DNA from: Haemophilus sp.
Lineage (GTDB): Bacteria; Pseudomonadota; Gammaproteobacteria; Enterobacterales; Pasteurellaceae
Length of the DNA stretch: 64,000 bases
Direction of reading: 5' to 3'
Assembly: GCA_019423025.1 (NCBI GenBank)
Contig: JAHZCD010000001.1
Coordinates: forward strand, 186,001-250,000
Of the stretch, positions 25,416-33,359 are shown piece by piece. The notes beneath the pieces are model-generated. The model did not search any database. It was not told where the DNA came from and saw only the letters and a list, made by a program, of their open reading frames with translations. Made by a program: the position numbers and the translations under genes. The first letter of the stretch is position 1. Every line of letters starts with the position of its first letter.

Positions 25416-26012
25416 TCACTCATAATAATGAATCCCCTGAAACTCTCTTGCCACCACGGTTTCTTCAAAAGCCGAATCGCGTTCGGACAGCGGCGTAGGC
25501 AGGGTAATCATATTTTGCACGTTCATGCTCTTAGTGGAAAGCAGCATGATTTCATGGCTCAGGCGTGTGGCTTCGAAGCGGTCGTGCGTTACCAGCATAC
25601 ACGCCATGCCCTGCCGCTCGATTTTTTCCACCAGCATGGCGACCAAAATATCGCGCAAATCACGGTCCAAACCGACGAACGGCTCGTCCAGCAAGGCAAG
25701 GTCGCAGCCGCACAGCAGCAGGCGCAAAAATGCTACCCGTTTCGCCATGCCGCCGGACAATTCGGTCGGATATTTGTTCAAATCGCCCGCAGTCAGCCCG
25801 ACTTTCGCCGCCAGCGCGATGATTTCACCTTCATCGGGTTTGTCCATAAAAATAGCGATATTCTGCATCGCGGTCAAGTTTTCCGGCAGGCGGTTTTCCT
25901 GAAACAGAAAACCCGTTTTGCAGAAAGTATTGCGTATCGTGCCCGATTTCGGCGTTTCCAAGCATTCAAATCCATCCGTTTGGGCGCAACAACAGGCCGC
26001 GCAATTTTAGTG
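25416..26012 (-). pseudogene. ABC transporter ATPase remnant lacking Walker A (Neisseria-like)
   Basis: The readable frame from about 25961 gives 181 residues with Q-loop FLFQENRLPENLTAMQNI, signature LSGGMAKRVAFLRLLL, Walker B LALLDEPFVGLD and switch VTHDRFEATRLSHE, typical of nitrate/sulfonate/taurine-type importers. The N-terminal third, including Walker A, is absent; the frame goes on a little upstream (to about 26012) before sequence character changes. It is visibly GC-rich and unlike Haemophilus coding DNA. No permease or binding-protein gene adjoins. I infer an imported, truncated gene. Confidence 0.72.
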
Positions 26013-26040
26013 GAAGGAATTAATTAAAATTATTTCTTAG

Positions 26041-26073
26041 AAAAAGGCCGTCTGAAATTTCAGACGGCTTTTT
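26041..26073. terminator. Neisseria-type terminator made of an inverted DNA uptake sequence
   Basis: AGGCCGTCTGAA (26045-26056) is a perfect 12-base AG-type DUS; TTCAGACGGC (26059-26068) is the inverted core. They form a stem with a 2-base spacer and T-run flanks, as at many Neisseria gene ends. It is preceded by the ABC remnant and followed by a Haemophilus uptake-type sequence. Confidence 0.88.
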
Positions 26074-26078
26074 ATAAC

Positions 26079-26140
26079 AAAGTGTGGTCAAATTTTTAGG
26101 TGTTTTTGCAAATTCAATTCAAAATTAAAACCGCTTGTTT
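26079..26140. repeat. 62-base direct repeat, left copy
   Basis: Starts with a mutated uptake signal (AAAGTGTGGT) and ends CCGCTTGTTT. It matches 28122-28183 at about 58 of 62 positions. The pair brackets the MBL hydrolase and GlxA-type regulator genes. Confidence 0.85.
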
Positions 26141-27013
26141 TTAAAACTTCACTGTTTCACCATCTTCTGGAATTACTACATTTTCAAGCTTGTTTGCTTG
26201 GACAAATTGGCGTAAATCCTTACGGTACACAGACATATGGTTTACCGCATCCATGTGCACCGTGATAAGTTTTGTATTCGGTAGCATTTGGCGAGCATGA
26301 GCAACATCTTGTAACCCCATAATAATGCCGTCATTCGGAAAAGCTAAGGTACGCGCATCACCTGTGTTCATAATCATTACATCAGGTTTATAACGATTAA
26401 TGGCTTTGTTTACTTCGGCAGTCCAAATTGTGTCACCAACTAAGTAAACCGTTGTATGGCCTTTCGCTTGGAATATTACGCCCATCGCCTCATCTAAAAT
26501 CTCAGCCAATTGTGGCACAGCGTACATTTCCGTTGTGCCGTGAGAACCGCCGGTTTTATTTAAAATAATACCTTCAAACTCCACCGGTTTTTCTAGCGAT
26601 AAACTGGTTATGTTTGTAAAACCTTGCGCTTTGAGTAAGTCGCCATCCCGTTCATGCTGCACAAAAATTTTGATGGATTTAGGTAAAATTTTTTGTGCAA
26701 CCTCATCCCAATGATCTTCATGTGTATGAGTCAAAATAATGGCATCAACATCTTTGAAAGTATCTTCTGCTTTCATCGGTAATTCCACAAGTGGATTACG
26801 CAAATGGCTATTTAATGTTCCTTCAAAGCCTGCATAACGTCCTTTTTCAGCAAGCATCGGATCAATTAAAAAAGTTTTCCCTGCATAGTTCAGGCGACCA
26901 GTGGCATTACGGATATGTTGGTAGCTATCAGTGTTTTTAGAGGCAAGATCTACAGCGAAAGTATTTGCGCTAATAGCCAATGCTGTAGTGCTAATTAAGG
27001 TTTTTAAGTTCAT
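26141..27013 (-). CDS. Exported MBL-fold metallo-hydrolase
   Basis: A 290-residue protein with signal peptide MNLKTLISTTALAISANTFA. The metallo-beta-lactamase fold is seen in the zinc motif ILTHTHEDHWDE, GGSHGTTEM, VYLVGDTIW and the late His in TVHMDAVNHMS. It resembles the UlaG-like/beta-lactamase superfamily branch, with no assigned substrate. The ATG at 27013 has AAGGAAAA before it; an upstream in-frame start at 27052 would spoil the signal peptide. It is divergent from the GlxA-type regulator, which probably controls it. The stop abuts the 62-base repeat. Confidence 0.82.
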   Translation of the reverse strand: MNLKTLISTTALAISANTFAVDLASKNTDSYQHIRNATGRLNYAGKTFLIDPMLAEKGRYAGFEGTLNSHLRNPLVELPMKAEDTFKDVDAIILTHTHEDHWDEVAQKILPKSIKIFVQHERDGDLLKAQGFTNITSLSLEKPVEFEGIILNKTGGSHGTTEMYAVPQLAEILDEAMGVIFQAKGHTTVYLVGDTIWTAEVNKAINRYKPDVMIMNTGDARTLAFPNDGIIMGLQDVAHARQMLPNTKLITVHMDAVNHMSVYRKDLRQFVQANKLENVVIPEDGETVKF

Positions 27014-27052
27014 TGTTTTTCCTTTTCTGTACGTTATTGAATGAATAAACAT

Positions 27053-27081
27053 ATTATAGTGAGAACAAAATTGCGCAAAAA
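27053..27081 (-). promoter_or_regulatory. Probable promoter of the MBL hydrolase gene
   Basis: On the minus strand TTTTTG (27076-27081) and a perfect TATAAT (27053-27058) are 17 bases apart. The -35 region lies within the small palindrome AAAATTGCGCAAAAAT, a possible operator. Confidence 0.45.
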
Positions 27082-27154
27082 TAGATAAAAAATTAATAAA
27101 CGTAATAATCAGGTCATTTTTGTGCTATACTCATATCAAAGTAGGAGAAATAAA

Positions 27155-28108
27155 ATGAATAAACCCACAGTTGCTTTGATTGTGTATGAACAAATGATGC
27201 CCATTCATTTTGCAATGGCATATTCTGTTTTTTCTATGTCGGATTTAAACGGCAAGCCGTTATTTGAGTGTAAAATCGTTAGCGATTCGGACAACCTGAC
27301 AAACTCGCTATTTCACATACATTTAGATGGAGGTTTAGAGTGGTTGGAGAATGCCGATATTGTTGTGATGACTGGATGGCATGATACTCAAGTGATGCCG
27401 AGTGAGGCTTTATTAACAGCATTACGGCAAGCGTATCAACGTGGTGCGACAGTAGTGGGTTTATGTTATGGCGCCTATGTGTTGGCGTGCAGTGGCCTAC
27501 TTAACGGCAAAAAAGCAACCACACATTGGCTGGGAGATAGTGATTTTACTAGTCGCTTTCCGCATGTGAAATGGGATTTAAATCCTATTTATTTAGAACA
27601 AGATCGACTGATTACCTCAGCAGGAACAGCAGCTTCCATGGATTGTTGCCTTTCTATTGTCCGTAAATTATATGGTGTGAAAATTGCCAATCATATTGCC
27701 CGAATACTGGTTATCCCCCCTCATCGTGAAGGCGGACAAGCACAATTTATCGAACGCCCTATTTCTCGTTCCACACCTAATCATAATATCAATGCGTTGC
27801 TTGCTTATTTAAATGAAAATCTGACCGCACTTCATTCGACTGATAGCCTTGCCGAACGTTTGTCAATGAGCCGTAGCACTTTCACCCGACATTTTCGCAA
27901 AGCAACCGGGATGTCATTAAATCAATGGTTAATTGAAGCAAGGCTACAACGAGCAAGAGAGCTTTTGGAAAGCACAGATTTATCTATCACTGACATTGCA
28001 GAACAAAGTGGATTTCATAGCGATACCGCCTTGCGTCAGCACTTCTTGAAAAAACATAAGATTTCACCGAATCGCTGGCGTAAGCAGTTTCAAATTGAGG
28101 ATGTTTAG
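27155..28108 (+). CDS. GlxA-type transcriptional regulator (DJ-1/PfpI plus AraC HTH)
   Basis: A 317-residue regulator. The N-terminal PfpI/DJ-1 domain (residues about 1-190) includes VVGLCYGAYVLACSGLLNG, with the family cysteine, and ATTHW. The C-terminal AraC domain has SLAERLSMSRSTFTRHFRKATG and SITDIAEQSGFHSDTALRQHF. AGGAG lies before the ATG at 27155. An uptake signal encoding LTALHS falls in the linker between the two domains. It diverges from the MBL hydrolase gene, so control of that gene is likely, but the inducer is unknown. Confidence 0.87.
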   Translation: MNKPTVALIVYEQMMPIHFAMAYSVFSMSDLNGKPLFECKIVSDSDNLTNSLFHIHLDGGLEWLENADIVVMTGWHDTQVMPSEALLTALRQAYQRGATVVGLCYGAYVLACSGLLNGKKATTHWLGDSDFTSRFPHVKWDLNPIYLEQDRLITSAGTAASMDCCLSIVRKLYGVKIANHIARILVIPPHREGGQAQFIERPISRSTPNHNINALLAYLNENLTALHSTDSLAERLSMSRSTFTRHFRKATGMSLNQWLIEARLQRARELLESTDLSITDIAEQSGFHSDTALRQHFLKKHKISPNRWRKQFQIEDV

Positions 28109-28121
28109 ATCTTTTTATTTT

Positions 28122-28183
28122 AAAGTGCGGTCAGATTTTTAGATGTTTTTACAAATTCAATTCAAAATTAAAACCGCTTGTTT
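28122..28183. repeat. 62-base direct repeat, right copy
   Basis: Starts with an intact uptake signal (AAAGTGCGGT). About four mismatches to 26079-26140. It lies just after the GlxA-type gene. Confidence 0.85.
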
Positions 28184-28249
28184 GATCTAAACTCAGTCTA
28201 TTCCTCTTCCTCTCCCTATCAAAAAGTTTGATAAGCGTTTGAAATAAAA

Positions 28250-28273
28250 AAGGTGAGTCAAAATGCTCACCTT
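28250..28273 (-). terminator. Intrinsic terminator of mdaB
   Basis: AAGGTGAG and CTCACCTT pair around an 8-base loop; the minus strand continues in a TTTTTTATTT run. Confidence 0.85.
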
Positions 28274-28292
28274 ATAAACTCATATTTTGTAA

Positions 28293-28871
28293 TTATCCGA
28301 ACACTTTTTCCAAATGTGCTTGGTAGTCTGCTAAGTATTGTTCTACTTGTGGATTTTTAATCACATCGTTACATAAGAATGTCGGCAGACGGGTCAAGCC
28401 GATGAACTCGTTGAGTTTGTGGAAGTGCATGTATAAAGCATCCACACCTTTACCTTCAAAGAAGTCGCCTTCGCGGGTAAATGCTTCAATCGGCGCATTC
28501 CAAGTAAGCGAAAGCATGTGTTTTTTGCCTTGCAACAAGCCACCTGTGCCATAGCCTTCAGTCGGATTGACACGATGGCGGCCATCACTGTGGTAAAGCT
28601 TGCCGTGTCCCGCGGTTAATACTTCATCTATGTATTTTTTCACTGTCCAAGGCTCATGCATCCACCAGCCAGGCATTTGCCAAATCACGGCATCCATCCA
28701 CAAGAATTTTTCGATTTCTGCTTCAACATCATAGCCGGCATCAATCACGGTTTCTTGTACATTGTGTCCAAGTACAGTCAAAACTTCTTTCGCTTTTTTG
28801 TGAAGTGTGTGATTTAACTCACCATGTGAATGTCCGAAATCTTTACCACCGTCTAATAATAAAATATTCAT
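28293..28871 (-). CDS. mdaB: NAD(P)H-dependent quinone oxidoreductase, MdaB family
   Basis: A 192-residue flavodoxin-fold protein that makes two-electron quinone reductions and limits oxidative stress. Family landmarks are the N-terminal ILLLDGGKDFGHSHGELNHTL, the substrate/FAD region VIWQMPGWWMHEPWTVKKYIDEVLT and LTWNAPIEAFTREGDFFEG. Length is normal. GGAG lies just before the ATG. It forms a single unit with its own terminator. Together with the broken ohr gene it suggests this neighbourhood once concentrated on oxidative stress. Confidence 0.92.
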   Translation of the reverse strand: MNILLLDGGKDFGHSHGELNHTLHKKAKEVLTVLGHNVQETVIDAGYDVEAEIEKFLWMDAVIWQMPGWWMHEPWTVKKYIDEVLTAGHGKLYHSDGRHRVNPTEGYGTGGLLQGKKHMLSLTWNAPIEAFTREGDFFEGKGVDALYMHFHKLNEFIGLTRLPTFLCNDVIKNPQVEQYLADYQAHLEKVFG

Positions 28872-29002
28872 TTTTTCTCCTTTAGCTGATAATTTACCGA
28901 TTACTAAGCACTTTAGTAATGCAACAATTTAACCAATCAATAAGCGCCAACTATTAAACTTACTACTCAAGTTCGAGAGTTTGATAGAAGTTAAAAGCGC
29001 AA

Positions 29003-29038
29003 TAAAAAAGCCTTGAAGTCATTATTTTCAAGGCTTTA
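29003..29038 (-). terminator. Intrinsic terminator of ssrA
   Basis: AAAGCCTTGAA and TTCAAGGCTTT form the stem; the minus strand ends in TTTTTTATTG, about 35 bases past the tmRNA 3' end. Confidence 0.85.
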
Positions 29039-29071
29039 AAGTCTTTCATAGGACTTGATAGGTTTATTTTG

Positions 29072-29437
29072 TGGTGGAGCTGGCGGGAGTTGAACCCGCG
29101 TCCGAAATTACTCTACCTTCAGCACTACACGTTTAGTCTCGTCTTTAATTTCACTTAAGCATGCGGACAGACACGCTAAACTTAAGCTAGTTTGATTCAA
29201 TTTAGTGCTTCGATCCTCAAACAGCGGCTTCCACACGATCTCGTTTTGGTTTGACTCCGCTTTATCCCCGTCTTACGAGCGGAAGCTGGGGAGCGAAGGC
29301 TATGAGCAGGTTATTAAGCTGCTAAAGCGTATTGTTCGTCGTTTGCGACTATTTTTTTGCGGTTTATTTACGAGGCCTACCGCACCTCGACGTGCACCTT
29401 GGGCTTCGCTAATCCCGTCGAATCCAGAATCAGCCCC
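29072..29437 (-). ncRNA. ssrA: Transfer-messenger RNA (tmRNA)
   Basis: On the minus strand the 5' end GGGGCTGATTCTGGATTCGA (29437) and the 3' tRNA-like end, with T-loop GGGTTCAACTCCCGCC and encoded CCA (29072), bracket 366 bases. The resume codon GCA at 29344-29346 opens the tag frame ANDEQYALAA, which ends at TAA 29314-29316 followed by a second stop-like TAA. The RNA rescues stalled ribosomes with SmpB and marks the products for proteolysis. Confidence 0.97.
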
Positions 29438-29544
29438 AAAATCGTTCGGTAGTTTATCAAAAAATCTAAGAAAGGAAAAGAAGCTATTTATTAACCTGAG
29501 AAGTTAGGGTAAAATTTTGCCACTTTTTTATAAGGAATCGAATA

Positions 29545-30042
29545 ATGAAAACATTAAAATCTCTGACCGCACTTTCATTAGGTGCATTATGTTTAGCATT
29601 TAACACACAAGTTATTGCAAAAGAAGCAACACCCGCAAAAACAACACAAACCCAACAACAAGCGGTAAAAGCGAGTGATAACATCGACAAATACCTTGCC
29701 ATCAATATTGGTAATCGTGAAATGGTAGTTGATGAAAATGGCCAAGCGTTAAGTGCATTCAAACATGAAATCACTAACATTGGGCAAAAGCCAATCCAAA
29801 ATATTCAATGGGTAGGCGTGTATGTGAATAACCGTAAAGTTATTTACAGCCAAGATATGCAAATCAATTTACAAAGCCCATTACAACCAGGTAAATCTTT
29901 AAATATTAATTTGCAAATCCCGTTTGTTCAACTGGCTGAAGACGCACGCAAAGTCTTTATGAACCAACAAGAAAAAATTGATGTTTATCCTATTGAACGC
30001 GTTATCCAGCTTGGTGATAAAACTGTTCTTTCTGATCGTTAA
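29545..30042 (+). CDS. Small exported protein of unknown function
   Basis: A 165-residue protein with signal peptide MKTLKSLTALSLGALCLAFN to about AIA/AKE, a Thr/Gln/Lys-rich spacer (residues 28-45) and a beta-rich domain (YLAINIGNREMVVDENGQAL, GVYVNNRKVIYSQDMQINL, DVYPIERVIQLGDK). I do not recognise the family with certainty; the domain has the look of YcfL/DUF1425-like periplasmic proteins, but the lipobox cysteine is absent at the expected place. AAGGAAT precedes the ATG. An uptake signal encodes LTALS inside the signal peptide. Confidence 0.7.
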   Translation: MKTLKSLTALSLGALCLAFNTQVIAKEATPAKTTQTQQQAVKASDNIDKYLAINIGNREMVVDENGQALSAFKHEITNIGQKPIQNIQWVGVYVNNRKVIYSQDMQINLQSPLQPGKSLNINLQIPFVQLAEDARKVFMNQQEKIDVYPIERVIQLGDKTVLSDR

Positions 30043-30053
30043 TTCTCTTATCT

Positions 30054-30076
30054 AGCCCACACAATGTGGGCTTTTA
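30054..30076 (+). terminator. Probable terminator
   Basis: AGCCCACA and TGTGGGCT pair around a 3-base loop, followed by TTTT. Confidence 0.6.
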
Positions 30077-30151
30077 AATAACTGTATACTTGAACAGTTA
30101 TTTTCTTTTCGATATACTAAAAACACGCCTAATTTTAACCGCACTTATAGC

Positions 30152-31219
30152 ATGAACTCCACCCGAAAAATTATTCACATTGATATGGATTGCTTTTATG
30201 CCTCTGTTGAAATCCGTGAAAATCCAACGCTACAGGGCAAACCTGTCGCAGTGGGTGGTAGTTCTCGACAACGTGGTGTACTCACTACCTGTAATTATGA
30301 AGCTCGAAAATTTGGACTGCACAGTGCAATGCCGACAGCACAAGCTATCAAAAAATGTCCTAACCTGATTTTAGTGCCCGTTAATATGCCCCTTTATAAA
30401 CAGGTATCCGCGCAAATTCATCAGATCTTTCAACGCTATACTTCTATCATCGAGCCACTTTCCTTAGATGAAGCTTATTTAGATGTTACGGATTGTACAC
30501 AATGTTCAGGATCTGCCACGTGGATCGCACAAGAAATTCGCCAAGCGATTTTTGATGAATTAAAGCTGACCGCCTCTGCTGGTGTGGCCCCCCTTAAATT
30601 TCTCGCCAAAATTGCTTCCGATATGAATAAACCGAACGGACAATTTGTGATTCAACCTCATGAAGTTGAGCAGTTTGTAAAAACACTACCATTGAAGAAA
30701 ATCCCTGGTGTGGGCAAAGTCACTTCTGAACGTTTATTGAAAATGGGCTTAGAAACTTGCGAAGATGTACAACAACTCGATCAATCTATTTTGTTAAATA
30801 TCTTCGGTAAAATGGGCAAGCGAATTTGGGATTTTAGTCATGGTATTGATGATCGGGAAATTCAAGCACATCGAGAACGAAAATCTATCGGTGTGGAACG
30901 CACTTTATCCGAAAATATTCGTCATCTCGAACAAGGTGTAGCGTTGTTGGATAATCTCTATGCCGAGCTTATTCGTCGCATTGAACGAAGTGCGCCGAAT
31001 ATCCCTTTAACCGCTTTTCGAAAAATTGGGGTGAAATTAAAGTTTGAAGATTTTCAGGTGACGACCTTAGAAAAAACTGGCTTGCCTTTATCACTAAAAA
31101 GCTTTCAACAATTACTGGAACAAATTTGGCAACGTAGCCACGGAAAATCCATTCGTCTCGTTGGATTACACGTGAATTTACCGGAAGAAAGCCATTTAGA
31201 ACAAATGAGCTTGTGGTAA
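30152..31219 (+). CDS. dinB: DNA polymerase IV
   Basis: A 355-residue Y-family translesion polymerase. Catalytic motifs are IHIDMDCFYASVEIREN and IEPLSLDEAYLDVT, with the acidic metal ligands, plus the thumb HhH motif LKKIPGVGKVTSERLLKMG and the little-finger domain in the last 120 residues, ending LHVNLPEESHLEQMSLW, which may serve as the clamp-binding tail. No LexA box was recognised before it. The region upstream carries an uptake signal and only a weak ribosome site. Confidence 0.95.
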   Translation: MNSTRKIIHIDMDCFYASVEIRENPTLQGKPVAVGGSSRQRGVLTTCNYEARKFGLHSAMPTAQAIKKCPNLILVPVNMPLYKQVSAQIHQIFQRYTSIIEPLSLDEAYLDVTDCTQCSGSATWIAQEIRQAIFDELKLTASAGVAPLKFLAKIASDMNKPNGQFVIQPHEVEQFVKTLPLKKIPGVGKVTSERLLKMGLETCEDVQQLDQSILLNIFGKMGKRIWDFSHGIDDREIQAHRERKSIGVERTLSENIRHLEQGVALLDNLYAELIRRIERSAPNIPLTAFRKIGVKLKFEDFQVTTLEKTGLPLSLKSFQQLLEQIWQRSHGKSIRLVGLHVNLPEESHLEQMSLW

Positions 31220-31230
31220 AACACAAAAGA

Positions 31231-31299
31231 AAATGACCGCACTTTTATTCATTCTATCCCGAGTAGGATAATGAAAAAACAAAAGTGCGGTCATTTTTT
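31231..31299. terminator. Wide uptake-signal hairpin between dinB and rnpB
   Basis: AAATGACCGCACTTTT (31231-31246) and AAAAGTGCGGTCATTT (31281-31296) form a 16-bp perfect stem, with an inner ATCC/GGAT pair. A T-run on the plus strand ends dinB; it also lies just past the rnpB 3' end. Confidence 0.75.
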
Positions 31300-31308
31300 G
31301 ATGAATTT

Positions 31309-31684
31309 GTTGAGTTGGTCGATAAGCCGAGTTCTGTCGTGGACAATCATTCCTCTAGGCGACAAATTACTCTGCCGCTCAAGCAACCTACCCGAACTCT
31401 GGACGGGCCATCCATTGAGTTCCTATTTGGTCTTGCTACGAGTGGAGTTTACCTTGCTGCACGTTGTTACCAACGGCACGGTGTGCTCTTACCACACCCT
31501 TTCACCCTTACCGTTTTCACGGCGGTCTGCTCTCTGTTGCACTGGTCGTCGGCTCACGCCGCCCGGACGTTATCCGGCACTCTGCCCTTTGTAGCTCGGA
31601 CTTTCCTCTCGTTTACTTGTCCCACTAGGTCGTGCGAACACGGTTAAGGGCTTCAATAAACCAGCGATTGTCTAACCAACTCGC
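31309..31684 (-). ncRNA. rnpB: RNase P RNA (class A)
   Basis: On the minus strand about 376 bases run from GCGAGTTGGTTAGACAATCG to CGGCTTATCGACCAACTCAA; these ends pair (AGTTGGT with ACCAACT) as helix P1. Universal elements are present: GAGAGGAAAGTCCGAGC near the 5' side and the 3' CGGCTTATCG. This is the catalytic subunit that matures tRNA 5' ends. Exact termini are estimated from the pairing. Any open frames within it are artefacts. Confidence 0.95.
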
Positions 31685-31689
31685 GGCGT

Positions 31690-31718
31690 AGTATAGGGGG
31701 AATTCAAAGAGCGGTCAA
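31690..31718 (-). promoter_or_regulatory. Strong rnpB promoter
   Basis: On the minus strand TTGACC (31713-31718), a 17-base spacer and TATACT (31690-31695), followed by a GC-rich discriminator ACGCCGCG of the stringent-control type, about 6 bases before the rnpB 5' end. The -35 element overlaps an uptake-like GCGGTCAAAT. Confidence 0.8.
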
Positions 31719-31807
31719 ATTTTCATTCTTATTTTTAATAACTTCCGTTAGAATAGCCCTACAAAACACGGTCATTTTCAACCGCTCTTTTATCATAAGG
31801 ATTTCCT

Positions 31808-32743
31808 ATGAATTATTTACAAATCGCACGAGAAACCCTTTCCGTTGAAAGCCAAGCGCTCGCACAACTAAGCCAACGTTTGGATGATGAGTTTTCTCAA
31901 GTTGTCGATCTTATCCTTGCCTGCGAGGGTCGTTTAGTCATCGGTGGTATTGGTAAATCGGGGCTAATTGGCAAAAAAATGGTCGCGACTTTTGCCTCAA
32001 CGGGAACCCCAAGTTTCTTCCTTCACCCGACCGAAGCCTTTCATGGCGATTTAGGCATGTTAAAACCCATCGACATCGTGATGCTGATTTCTTATAGCGG
32101 TGAAACCGATGATGTAAATAAACTCATTCCAAGTTTGAAAAACTTTGGTAATAAAATTATTGCGTTAACCAGCAATAAAAACTCAACACTTGCTCGCCAT
32201 GCGGATTATGTTTTAGATATCACTGTAGAGCGTGAAGTGTGTCCAAACAACCTCGCGCCAACCACTTCTGCGTTGGTCACTTTGGCCTTAGGCGATGCCC
32301 TTGCAGTTTCATTAATTACGGCACGTCATTTCCAACCCGCAGATTTTGCGAAATTCCATCCAGGTGGCAGCCTTGGTCGTCGTTTGTTATGCAAAGTAAA
32401 AGATCAAATGCAAACTCGATTGCCGATTACCACACCAGATACCAGCTTTACTGATTGCTTAACTATTATGAATGAAGGTCGTATGGGTGTGGCATTAGTC
32501 ATGGAAAACCAACAACTTAAAGGTATTATTACCGATGGTGATGTGCGCCGAGCATTAACCGCTAACGGTGCCGATACACTTAACAAGACCGCGAAAGAGC
32601 TCATGACCTCTTCACCGAAAACGATTCATGAAAATGAATTCTTGGCGAAAGCAGAAGACTTGATGAAAGAGAAGAAAATTCACTCTCTTGTTGTGGTCAA
32701 TGATGAAAATAATGTTGTGGGCTTAGTGGAGTTCTCAAGCTAA
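31808..32743 (+). CDS. kdsD: Arabinose-5-phosphate isomerase (KdsD/KpsF/GutQ family)
   Basis: A 311-residue isomerase turning ribulose 5-phosphate into arabinose 5-phosphate, the Kdo precursor. The SIS domain (residues about 30-175) shows GRLVIGGIGKSGLIGKKMVATF, FLHPTEAFHGDLGM and VMLISYSGETDDV; two CBS domains follow (MQTRLPITTPDTSF and LMTSSPKTIHEN). AAGGAT lies 8 bases before the ATG. It overlaps kdsC by one base, and the pairing with kdsC supports KdsD over GutQ. Confidence 0.94.
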   Translation: MNYLQIARETLSVESQALAQLSQRLDDEFSQVVDLILACEGRLVIGGIGKSGLIGKKMVATFASTGTPSFFLHPTEAFHGDLGMLKPIDIVMLISYSGETDDVNKLIPSLKNFGNKIIALTSNKNSTLARHADYVLDITVEREVCPNNLAPTTSALVTLALGDALAVSLITARHFQPADFAKFHPGGSLGRRLLCKVKDQMQTRLPITTPDTSFTDCLTIMNEGRMGVALVMENQQLKGIITDGDVRRALTANGADTLNKTAKELMTSSPKTIHENEFLAKAEDLMKEKKIHSLVVVNDENNVVGLVEFSS

Positions 32744-33288
32744 TGATTAACGAAAAATTAAAGAAAATTAAATTGGTCATCACCGATGTCGATGGCGTAT
32801 TAACTGATGGACTACTCCATTATGATGCAAATGGCGAAGCAATTAAAAGTTTCCATGTGCGCGATGGACTTGGTGTCAAAATGTTGATGGATGCAGGTAT
32901 TCAGGTAGCCGTATTATCAGGCAGAGATTCTGCAATTCTACGTAAGCGAATTAGTGATCTCGGAATTAAATTGTTCTTTTTAGGTAAGCTTGAAAAAGAA
33001 AGCGCCTGTTTGGATCTCATGAAACAAGCAGGTGTTACCGCGGAGCAAACAGCCTATATTGGAGATGACAGCGTAGATCTCCCCGCTTTTGCAACTTGTG
33101 GCCTTTCTTTTGCCGTGGCAGATTCTGCACCTTATGTGCAAAATGCCGTGGATTATGTGCTTGCACTTGGAGGCGGAAAAGGTGCTTTCCGAGAAATGTC
33201 CGATATGATTTTACATGCTCAGGGCAAAGATGAAGTCTATACTTCAGCCAAAGGCTTTTTAAAATCAGTCAAAAATATGGGGCAATAG
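32743..33288 (+). CDS. kdsC: Kdo-8-phosphate phosphatase
   Basis: A 181-residue C0-type HAD phosphatase removing phosphate from Kdo-8-P. Motif I is LVITDVDGVLTDGLLHYD (nucleophile Asp and acid/base Asp), motif II VLSGRDS and motif IV AYIGDDSVDLPAFA. Its ATG overlaps the kdsD stop, so both are translated as one unit. Together with kdsA (18713-19567) three steps of Kdo supply are encoded in the window. Confidence 0.95.
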   Translation: MINEKLKKIKLVITDVDGVLTDGLLHYDANGEAIKSFHVRDGLGVKMLMDAGIQVAVLSGRDSAILRKRISDLGIKLFFLGKLEKESACLDLMKQAGVTAEQTAYIGDDSVDLPAFATCGLSFAVADSAPYVQNAVDYVLALGGGKGAFREMSDMILHAQGKDEVYTSAKGFLKSVKNMGQ

Positions 33289-33306
33289 CAAGACTCAAAA
33301 CACCTA

Positions 33307-33350
33307 AAAAAATAACCGCACTTTGATGATTCAAAAGTGCGGTTATTTCT
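33307..33350. terminator. Bidirectional uptake-signal terminator between kdsC and letB
   Basis: AAATAACCGCACTTTGA (33310-33326) and TCAAAAGTGCGGTTATTT (33331-33348) form a long stem with A/T flanks on both sides between convergent genes. Confidence 0.88.
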
Positions 33351-33359
33351 TTTTATGTT

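Noticed and set aside
25428..26027. Long plus-strand open frames opposite the ABC remnant
   Set aside because: GC-rich coding DNA often leaves the opposite strand open. The minus-strand frame has all ABC motifs, the plus-strand ones have none.
24105..26075. Insertion sequence or transposon
   Set aside because: No transposase, terminal inverted repeats or target duplications were seen; uptake and recombination explain the block better.
29205..29507. Open frame of 100 codons on the plus strand
   Set aside because: It is antisense to tmRNA; base conservation there is explained by ssrA.
31271..31647. Open frames of 107 and 120 codons on the plus strand
   Set aside because: They lie antisense to the RNase P RNA gene, have no family resemblance and no ribosome site.
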